Shown in pieces: positions 58,175-64,000 of a stretch of 64,000 bases of DNA; the first letter of the stretch is position 1, and every line of letters starts with the position of its first letter. The notes below the pieces were generated by a model. That model was not told the DNA's origin, searched no databases, and saw only the letters and a list, made by a program, of their open reading frames with translations. The DNA comes from DATCYX01 sp963714425. GTDB lineage: Bacteria; Chloroflexota; Anaerolineae; Anaerolineales; UBA4823. A program made the translations under genes and the position numbers. The stretch is taken from NCBI GenBank assembly GCA_963714425.1, contig CAVQOI010000010.1:62001-126000 (forward strand). The letters are read 5' to 3'.

Positions 58175-59101
58175 ATGCGCATCCTGGTCACCGGAGCCAG
58201 CGGCCTGCTTGGGCTGAACCTGGCTCTGAGCGCAGCGGGGCAGGCTGGCGGCAGCCACCTCGTCTACGGCACGGTGAAGGACCACCCGCTCAAGACCGGC
58301 GCCTTCACTACCATCCAGACCGATTTGCGCATCACCGGAGCAGTGGAGAAGCTGCTTGAGCAAACCCAGCCGGATTGGGTGATCCATTGCGCGGCGATGG
58401 CAAACGTAGATGCCTGTGAGGCCGATCCCGAGCAGGCGCGACAACTGAACAGCGAGCTCCCCGAAGAACTGGCAAGGCATGTCGCCAGGGGCGGAGCGCG
58501 TCTGGTGCACATCTCCACCGACGCCGTCTTCGACGGGCAAAAAGGGGAGTACACCGAGCAAGATATCCCTAACCCTTTGGGGACTTATGCCCGCACCAAG
58601 CTGGAGGGCGAGCATCGCGTGGCAGCAGCCAACCCTGCCGCCATCATCGCCCGCGTAAACCTGTTCGGCTGGAGCATAAGCGGCAGCCGCAGCTTGGGGG
58701 AGTTCTTCATTAATAGTCTGAGCGAAGGGGTGCACGTACGCGGATTTACTGACGTGTTTTTCTGCCCGCTCCTGGCCAACCATATTGCACCCATTTTGTT
58801 GCAGATGCTCGAAAAGCAGCTGAGCGGGCTGTACCACGTGGTCAGCCGAGAGTGTGTGAGCAAATACGAATTCGGCGTGCGCATTGCCCGGCGCTTTGGA
58901 CTGGACGAGAGCCTGATCGCTCCCTCGTCAGTCGCGGAGGCTGGGCTCACAGCCAGGCGTTCGCCCAACCTGACCATGCGCACGGAGAAGCTGGCAGCCG
59001 CCCTGGGCGCCCCCCCGCCAGATTTATCCACTGGAATCGATGGGTTTTACACATTGTATCAACAGGGTTATCCACAGAAGATCAGGAGATTAGAGATTTG
59101 A
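58175..59101 (+). CDS. RmlD-like SDR (dTDP-4-dehydrorhamnose reductase family)
   Basis: A 308-residue SDR of the RmlD_sub_bind family. MRILVTGASGLLGLNLAL binds NAD(P)H, VIHCAAMANVDACEADPEQA is the family signature, and VHISTDAVFDGQKGEYTEQD and GTYARTKLEGE (Tyr-x3-Lys) complete it. Because PseB and NeuB flank it and no RmlABC genes are near, its substrate is probably not dTDP-rhamnose but an amino- or nonulosonate-pathway sugar; that is inference. It reads in the same direction as both neighbours. Confidence 0.85.
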   Translation: MRILVTGASGLLGLNLALSAAGQAGGSHLVYGTVKDHPLKTGAFTTIQTDLRITGAVEKLLEQTQPDWVIHCAAMANVDACEADPEQARQLNSELPEELARHVARGGARLVHISTDAVFDGQKGEYTEQDIPNPLGTYARTKLEGEHRVAAANPAAIIARVNLFGWSISGSRSLGEFFINSLSEGVHVRGFTDVFFCPLLANHIAPILLQMLEKQLSGLYHVVSRECVSKYEFGVRIARRFGLDESLIAPSSVAEAGLTARRSPNLTMRTEKLAAALGAPPPDLSTGIDGFYTLYQQGYPQKIRRLEI

Positions 59102-59206
59102 GAATAGAGAGTCGTTAGTTGTGAGAGGATAAGGTGAGGCGTGGGGGTTTTCATTCTCATCGCCCGAACACAACAACGTTCACGATTCTCGAATCGCGGA
59201 GTCACT

Positions 59207-60271
59207 ATGGAAATAATGATCGGTCCCCGCACTATCGGCTTGAACCACCCTACCTACTTCATCGCGGATATCGCTGCCAATCACGACGGAGACCTGGAGC
59301 GGGCAAAGCTCCTCATCCGCCTGGCGAAGCAGGCTGGCGCGGACGCCGCCAAGTTCCAGAACTTCCGCGCCCCCAAGATCGTCTCCGACTATGGCTTCAA
59401 GTCTTTGGGCGGGCAGCTTTCCCACCAGGCAAGTTGGAAGAAATCGGTCATCGAGGTCTACCAGTCTGCCTCCATCCCCTTCGAGTGGACGGAGGTGCTC
59501 AAAGCAGAGTGCGACCAGGAGGGGATCGACTACTTCTCCGCCCCTTACGATTTCGAAGCCATCGATTGGCTGGATCCTTATGTATTGATGTATAAAGCCG
59601 GTTCGGGCGAGATCGATTGGATTGAAGCCCTGGAACGCATGGCTGCCAAGGGAAAGCCATTTTTTGTCGCCACCGGCGCGGCGACGCTCGGCGAGGTGCA
59701 GCGGGCGGTGCATGCCATCCTTGCGATCAACCCTCAGCTGGTGCTGATGCAGTGCAACACTAATTACACCGCCAGCCCCGAAAACTACGACCACCTGCAC
59801 ATCAACGTGCTCAAGACTTACGCCATCTTGTTCCCAGATGTGATTCTGGGTTTATCGGATCATACGCATGCCCTGGCTCCGGTGCTGGGGGCAGTAACGC
59901 TGGGGGCGCGGGTGATCGAGCGCCATTTCACCGACAGCAACGACCGCGAAGGACCGGATCATAAGTTCGCCATGAACCCCGAAAACTGGGCGAAAATGGT
60001 CGAGGAGACCCGCCTGCTGGAGCGCGCCCTGGGCTCGCCGGATAAATTCGTCGCCGAGAACGAGGTGCAAACCGCCATCGTCCAGCGCCGCTGCCTGCGC
60101 GCCGCCCGCGATATCCGCCTTGGGGAGGTGTTCACACGAGATATGATCGACGTGCTGCGCCCATCAACACCAGGAGCCATCCTGCCGCCGCATATCCCTG
60201 AAGTTATCGGGACGCGCGCCCTCCATGATATCCCGATGGGGAAGGAGCTGAGGTGGACGGACCTGGGATGA
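59207..60271 (+). CDS. neuB: N-acetylneuraminate/pseudaminate synthase (NeuB family)
   Basis: A 354-residue enzyme that condenses PEP with an amino sugar to give a nonulosonic acid. The TIM barrel shows FIADIAANHDGDLERAKLLI, ADAAKFQNFRAPKIVSDYGF, DYFSAPYDFEAIDWLDPYV, KAGSGEIDWIEALERMA, LMQCNTNYTASPENYDHLH and GARVIERHFTDSNDREGPDH. The C-terminal SAF antifreeze-like domain is RRCLRAARDIRLGEVFTRDM onward. ATG 59207 follows GGAG; the frame is open to 59141 but reads as non-coding. Whether the product is neuraminic, pseudaminic or legionaminic acid cannot be told; PseB upstream points to pseudaminate. Confidence 0.93.
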   Translation: MEIMIGPRTIGLNHPTYFIADIAANHDGDLERAKLLIRLAKQAGADAAKFQNFRAPKIVSDYGFKSLGGQLSHQASWKKSVIEVYQSASIPFEWTEVLKAECDQEGIDYFSAPYDFEAIDWLDPYVLMYKAGSGEIDWIEALERMAAKGKPFFVATGAATLGEVQRAVHAILAINPQLVLMQCNTNYTASPENYDHLHINVLKTYAILFPDVILGLSDHTHALAPVLGAVTLGARVIERHFTDSNDREGPDHKFAMNPENWAKMVEETRLLERALGSPDKFVAENEVQTAIVQRRCLRAARDIRLGEVFTRDMIDVLRPSTPGAILPPHIPEVIGTRALHDIPMGKELRWTDLG

Positions 60272-60273
60272 TT

Positions 60274-60304
60274 GTGCGGGGTCCGGAGTGCGGCGTGCGG
60301 GGTG
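60274..60304 (+). repeat. heptamer array 5' of the decayed four-helix-bundle gene
   Basis: Perfect 7-bp register: GTGCGGG, GTCCGGA, GTGCGGC, GTGCGGG. The facing array lies at 60527-60556. Confidence 0.65.
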
Positions 60305-60311
60305 AGCCAAT

Positions 60312-60555
60312 ATGACCGGTGTGAAGCGGTTTGAAGATATTCTTGCTTGGCAAGAAGGAAGGAAGCTGGTAAAGCAAATATATACCCTGACCGAATTCTG
60401 GGTTGATCTCCAAAGATTTCGGTTTGCGCGACCAGCTGCGACGAGCCTCCGTTTCAATGATTGCCAATATCGCCGAAGGTTTCGATTGTGATTCACACGC
60501 TGAATTCGCCCGATTTCTTGGTATCGCCCGGCACTCCGCACTTCGCACTGCGTAA
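60312..60555 (+). pseudogene. decayed four-helix-bundle (IVS/S23-type) gene
   Basis: A second, broken member of the family at 50826. From ATG 60312 it reads KRFEDILAWQEGRKLVKQIY, then a +1 frameshift near 60400-60410, then DFGLRDQLRRASVSMIANI and AEGFDCDSHAEFARFLG in the next frame. The C-terminal third is missing: after GIARHS the frame runs into the facing heptamer array and stops at 60555. So both ends are bounded by heptamers in opposite orientation, as at the intact copy. It lies between neuB and a glycosyltransferase. Confidence 0.8.
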
Positions 60556-60556
60556 C
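60527..60556 (-). repeat. facing heptamer array 3' of the decayed gene
   Basis: On the minus strand it reads GTGCGAA, GTGCGGA, GTGCCGG, the same kind of unit as 60274-60304 but facing it. Confidence 0.65.
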
Positions 60557-60571
60557 TGGAACACGTGATAG

Positions 60572-61702
60572 ATGGCACGGATCATTTATTTTACTCGCGA
60601 CTACACCCCACACGACCACCGTTTTCTGTCTGCTTTAGCCCGAACAGATCACGAGGTATATTACCTGCAATTAGAGCGGCGCGGGCACGCGCTGGAAGAC
60701 CGTCCCCTGCCGGCGCAGATCGAGCGCATCCAATGGGCAGGAGGGCAAAGGGAAGTGGGCTGGCGCCAGGGTTTGCGCTTGCTCCCCGAGCTGAAACGGG
60801 TCATCCGCCGGGTGAAGCCCGACCTGGTCCAGGCAGGGCCAATCCAGCGCTCGGCATTCCTGGTGGCGCTGAGCGGCTTTCGCCCGTTCGTGAGCATGTC
60901 TTGGGGGTACGACCTGCTTGTAGATGCAGACCGAAATGCCCTGTGGCGCTCGGCGACGCGCTTCACGCTTCAGCGCAGTGCAGCCATGGTGGGCGATTGC
61001 GATACGATCCGGCAGCTGGCAGCTGGATATGGCTTGGCGGATGAGCGCATCATCACCTTCCCCTGGGGCATCGACCTAAAACACTTCAACCCCAGGTCAC
61101 CATTCAATCAGTTAGGCGACCAATCTGGTCGCCCCTACAATAACCTGCAACCTTCAACGTTCACCCTCCTATCCACCCGCGGTTGGGAAGGAATTTACGG
61201 GGTGGAGGTGATCGCTCGCGCCTTTGTGCTCGCTGCCCGCCAGCGCCCTGAGTTGAGGCTGATCATGCTGGGCAACGGCTCCCAGGCGGCGGCTCTGCGC
61301 CAGATCTTCCTGCAAGGTGGAGTGGAGGAGCAAGTGCTGTTCCCGGGACAGGTGAGGCAGGGTGATTTGCCACGTTACTACCATATGGCAAACCTGTACC
61401 TGAGCGCTTCGCACAGCGATGGCACCTCCATATCGTTGCTTGAAGCCATGGCTTGCGAGCTGCCCGCGCTGGTCTCGGATATTCCTGGTAACCGCGAGTG
61501 GGTCCAACCCGGGGTGAACGGCTGGCTGTTCCCTGATGGTGATGAGACTGCTCTTTCCCGGGCAATCGTCGATGCTGCAGACCAGCCTCAGCGTGTCGCA
61601 GGGATGGGTCAGGCAGCTCGAGAGATCGCCGAGCAGCGCGCCGATTGGGAGCAGAATTTCCCGATGCTTCTCAAGGCTTACGCGATAGCTTTGGGCAGCT
61701 AG
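60572..61702 (+). CDS. family 4 glycosyltransferase
   Basis: A 376-residue GT-B enzyme. The N-terminus is IIYFTRDYTPHDHRFLSAL, the linker IITFPWGIDLKHFNP, and the donor site HSDGTSISLLEAMACELPALVSDI; in the E-x7-E motif the first position is Asp. Between the two domains the stretch NQLGDQSGRPYNNLQPSTF is encoded by a GC-rich palindrome (61115-61133) followed by a heptamer array, an apparent in-frame insertion, after which the normal LLSTRGWEGIYGVEV resumes. The reading frame is intact. The sugar and acceptor are unknown. Confidence 0.88.
   Translation: MARIIYFTRDYTPHDHRFLSALARTDHEVYYLQLERRGHALEDRPLPAQIERIQWAGGQREVGWRQGLRLLPELKRVIRRVKPDLVQAGPIQRSAFLVALSGFRPFVSMSWGYDLLVDADRNALWRSATRFTLQRSAAMVGDCDTIRQLAAGYGLADERIITFPWGIDLKHFNPRSPFNQLGDQSGRPYNNLQPSTFTLLSTRGWEGIYGVEVIARAFVLAARQRPELRLIMLGNGSQAAALRQIFLQGGVEEQVLFPGQVRQGDLPRYYHMANLYLSASHSDGTSISLLEAMACELPALVSDIPGNREWVQPGVNGWLFPDGDETALSRAIVDAADQPQRVAGMGQAAREIAEQRADWEQNFPMLLKAYAIALGS
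61115..61165. repeat. in-frame palindrome plus heptamer insert in the GT4 gene
   Basis: GGCGACC-AATCT-GGTCGCC (61115-61133) is followed by CCTACAAT and then heptamers that read GTTGAAG, GTTGCAG on the minus strand (about 61141-61165). The peptide NLQPSTF is the same as that encoded by the array at the start of fcl. Confidence 0.6.
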
Positions 61703-61712
61703 CGGTGAGGCT

Positions 61713-63125
61713 GTGACGACAATCAAAGCGCCTTTTCTTTTCGAAGGGAATATCAATAAAGCGCTTCTCGCTCTTTTTGTAGCGATCAACCTGCTGGTCT
61801 TGACCAACACCGTGCTCCACGATCCTGTGATCGGATACGATGGCACGGAACATCTCAAATATCTTCGTGTGCTTCCGTACCGGTTGCCGGTGCCTGCTGA
61901 AACACGCGAGTACTTCTCCGCCCCGCTTCCCTACTTTCTTCCTTCATTGCTGGATAAGGCCTGCCTTCGTTGGCGTGGGGAAGAGCTGCGGATGGGGGTT
62001 GTCGATAACTGTGTGTTGCTGGCTGGCAAGTTTGCCCAGCTGGTCAATTTCATTTTGTCGGTTGTCACAACATATTGGATGGTCGCTATCGCAGGGATCG
62101 TCCGCCCCAACAGCCGCTTCGTGAAAATCTCCACGCTGGCATTGCTGGGGGTGATGACCGTATTTTATAAGACCTTCAGCCAGGTGCGCGGAGAGCCGTA
62201 CCTGCTGTGCTTTACAGTTTGGGTGATCTACCTTATAGCGAAGGTGTTATCCAGCAACGAGCAAATTACATGGCGGTCAGGAGTGCTGCCGGGGGTTGGG
62301 CTGGGTCTGGTCTTGCTGAGCCGCCAATGGGGGTTCATGCTTGTGGTCGCCCTCTCCGGATTATGGGTACTGGCATGGATGTCTGGTCGAGGAACAAGGT
62401 GGCAATTGGCTGCATCGCTGGGAGCAGGCGCTATAACAACCCTGCTCGTGTGCGGCTGGTTCTATCTGTCCCTGTACTGGATGCATGGTACCTTTCTGCC
62501 TTTCAATCGCCTCCCGCTGGGGTTCTCCTTCTCCAACCAGCCGAGCACTTTCTATCGTAACACTGGGCTGAAGAATCTTTTGCTGTTCAAATCCCCCGTG
62601 CGAGGCTCGTTCAACAACCAGTTTATCCCCATGTTCTATTCAGATGTGTGGGGTGATTACTGGGGACACTTCGTCTTCATCCAGGAGCGCTCGCAGCAGG
62701 GGGAGCAGGGGTACGGGAACATCGAGCAGGTTGCACCCTATCTGGGCCGGGTTAATGCGGTGGCAATCCTCCCCAGCCTGATCTTTTTTGCTGGCTTGTT
62801 GGTTGGGGCAACCAGCCTTCTCCGCGTAACCAAAGGTGGGTTTGCAGATCTCTTCTATGGCTTTTTGTTTTTGTATACGCTCGTGTCCTTCGCCTTGTAC
62901 CTGTATTTTATTCTGATTTATCCGATACCCGGTCAAGGCGATACCATCAAAGCCGTTTACATGATGCACGCATTGGTCGTCCTACCCATCCTTGGAGCTG
63001 AATTCCTGGAGCGCGTGCGCGTGCGTTCGTCACTTGCATACTCAGTTTGCATGGCGTTGTTGGCACTGGTTGCATTGCACAATCTGCCTGCTATGATCAC
63101 ACGTTACCGGATGTTTTACCTATGA
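61713..63125 (+). CDS. polytopic GT-C-like membrane protein
   Basis: A 470-residue protein with about ten membrane helices. The first outer loop reads VIGYDGTEHLKYLRVLPYRLP with an Asp-Gly and a Glu-His where GT-C enzymes keep acidic residues, then LVNFILSVVTTYWMVAIAG. It has a central loop with SNQPSTFYRNTGLKNLLLF. It resembles ArnT-like or Wzy/ligase-type membrane proteins, but I cannot choose. GTG 61713 follows GGTGAGG. It overlaps the next gene by ATGA. Confidence 0.7.
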   Translation: MTTIKAPFLFEGNINKALLALFVAINLLVLTNTVLHDPVIGYDGTEHLKYLRVLPYRLPVPAETREYFSAPLPYFLPSLLDKACLRWRGEELRMGVVDNCVLLAGKFAQLVNFILSVVTTYWMVAIAGIVRPNSRFVKISTLALLGVMTVFYKTFSQVRGEPYLLCFTVWVIYLIAKVLSSNEQITWRSGVLPGVGLGLVLLSRQWGFMLVVALSGLWVLAWMSGRGTRWQLAASLGAGAITTLLVCGWFYLSLYWMHGTFLPFNRLPLGFSFSNQPSTFYRNTGLKNLLLFKSPVRGSFNNQFIPMFYSDVWGDYWGHFVFIQERSQQGEQGYGNIEQVAPYLGRVNAVAILPSLIFFAGLLVGATSLLRVTKGGFADLFYGFLFLYTLVSFALYLYFILIYPIPGQGDTIKAVYMMHALVVLPILGAEFLERVRVRSSLAYSVCMALLALVALHNLPAMITRYRMFYL

Positions 63126-63949
63126 AATCGGTAGTCGTTGCCATCATTCAAGCCCGCATGGCTTCGTCCCGCCTGCCGGGCAAGGTGTTGCTGGATATTG
63201 GCGGGCAACCCATGCTAAGCCGCGTTGTTGAGCGTATGCGGGGAGCGAAAAGCCTGGCGCAAGTGGTAGTCGCCACCACGACCGACGCGTCCGACGACCT
63301 CGTGGAGCGTCTGTGCCAGGAGCGTGGTTACCAGTGCTATCGAGGCAGCGCGAAGGATGTGCTGGACCGCTATTATCAGGCTGCCCGGCGAACAGCAGCA
63401 GACATTGTGGTGCGCGTTACAGCGGATTGTCCCGTGATCGATCCGGGCTTGATCAATTCGGCTGTTAGCACCTTGTTAGGAGAAGCATCCAAGCGTGACG
63501 AGTGGATCGTGAACACTGATCAGCCCCGATCAATAAACAAATCTCATCTAACAACATACGATTTCGTCGCCAACCGTCTGCCACCACCCTGGGGGCGCAC
63601 ATACCCGATTGGATTAGATGTGGAGGCGTGCACCTTCGCCGGGCTGGAGACTGCCTGGCGGGAAGCGCGCCTGTCACACCAGCGCGAACATGTCATGCCC
63701 TTCTTCTATGATAACCCAGAGCGTTTCCGCATCCACCTGCTCAATCATGAGACAGACTTGAGCGCCTTTCGCTGGACGGTCGATACTGCCGAGGACCTGG
63801 AGCTGATGCGGCAAATCTACGCCCGCTTTGATGGTCGCGACGACTTCACATGGTTGGAAGTGCTGGGGCTGTTCGAGCGCGAGCCCGCGCTGGCACAGAT
63901 CAATGCCCGGGTGCAGCATAAAGACTACCGCGAGGTCGATCAGCGATAA
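63122..63949 (+). CDS. SpsF-like cytidylyltransferase family protein
   Basis: A 275-residue protein of the CMP-sugar transferase-like group. VVAIIQARMASSRLPGKVLLDIGGQPML is the nucleotide-binding hallmark of SpsF/NeuA-like enzymes; VVATTTDASDDLVERLC, RGSAKDVLDRYYQAA and VRVTADCPVIDPGLI follow. It would activate the NeuB product or a related sugar with CTP, which suits a nonulosonate pathway, though SpsF proteins are less specific than NeuA and the function is not proven. ATG 63122 overlaps the preceding stop. Confidence 0.88.
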   Translation: MKSVVVAIIQARMASSRLPGKVLLDIGGQPMLSRVVERMRGAKSLAQVVVATTTDASDDLVERLCQERGYQCYRGSAKDVLDRYYQAARRTAADIVVRVTADCPVIDPGLINSAVSTLLGEASKRDEWIVNTDQPRSINKSHLTTYDFVANRLPPPWGRTYPIGLDVEACTFAGLETAWREARLSHQREHVMPFFYDNPERFRIHLLNHETDLSAFRWTVDTAEDLELMRQIYARFDGRDDFTWLEVLGLFEREPALAQINARVQHKDYREVDQR

Positions 63950-63964
63950 CAAAACCAAGATACG

Positions 63965-63983
63965 ATCCGCGAATTCCGCGGAT
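63965..63983. repeat. palindrome after the SpsF-like gene
   Basis: ATCCGCG-AATTC-CGCGGAT, perfect 7-bp arms. The window ends soon after, and no T-run is seen, so it may be a REP-like element rather than a terminator. Confidence 0.4.
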
Positions 63984-64000
63984 TGGACCAAGAAAGTTTT

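Noticed and set aside
50785..61165. CRISPR array for the repeated 7-mers
   Set aside because: The units are tandem 7-mers without spacers, and no cas genes are present.
1..64000. tRNA or rRNA genes
   Set aside because: No cloverleaf or rRNA-like sequence was recognised by eye; a covariance-model scan would be decisive.

Overview
The window looks like a chromosomal segment of a Chloroflexota (Anaerolineae-like) bacterium. This is inferred from protein flavour only: very large secreted proteins with DUF11/PKD repeats and short FIPVIWR / FLPLFMN-like end motifs, an ABC-F EttA, a CpaE-type response regulator, long runs of GT-C membrane glycosyltransferases, and intergenic heptamer repeats. No rRNA or tRNA gene was seen, so the phylum is not proven.

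Layout. 0-7 kb: the 3' end of an unidentified gene, a NUDIX hydrolase, a flavodoxin-like protein, then a DNA-repair block (UvrD-like helicase, Fe-S PD-(D/E)XK nuclease, RecJ). The helicase and recJ each carry one +1 frameshift. 7.3-11.8 kb: a hybrid histidine kinase and a receiver-CpaE ATPase. 11.8-12.9 kb: a DUF3179 lipoprotein whose first CxxC cysteine codon is an in-frame TGA followed by a strong hairpin, a candidate selenoprotein. 13-22 kb: an EamA transporter and two secreted surface proteins, with a 1.1 kb intergenic region that holds a possible small RNA and a near-consensus promoter. 22-26.7 kb: ettA, a RAYT transposase between two REP-like hairpins, urocanate hydratase and an Rrf2 regulator. 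A 91-bp MITE-like element precedes UDP-glucose dehydrogenase. 28.5-32 kb: methyltransferases and a menG-ubiX-PPOX-methyltransferase operon.

32-64 kb is one large surface-polysaccharide locus: gmd, a flippase-like membrane protein, GT2, GT4, seven polytopic or GT-C proteins (including a tandem pair and a tandem triplet of paralogues), a MarR_EPS-type regulator, sugar SDRs including a GDP-fucose synthase, the Wzm/Wzt export ABC transporter, a KpsC-like protein, and a nonulosonate-type set (PseB, RmlD-like, NeuB, SpsF). A probable logic is: nucleotide sugars are made by the SDR/NeuB/cytidylyltransferase enzymes, assembled by GT2/GT4 and GT-C enzymes on lipid carriers, and exported by Wzm/Wzt. 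An identical palindrome (AATTCA-N5-TGAATT) overlaps the -10 box of both the gmd promoter and the marR_EPS promoter, so the regulator may control the cluster and itself.

Overlaid on this locus is a repeat system: tandem 7-bp repeats in facing (inverted) orientation. In two places they bracket a four-helix-bundle (23S-IVS/S23-type) gene, one intact and one decayed; in two places they stand without a gene. Short GC-rich palindromes also sit in frame inside coding sequences. The selenoprotein candidate, the shared operator and the heptamer/four-helix-bundle cassettes are the observations most worth following up.
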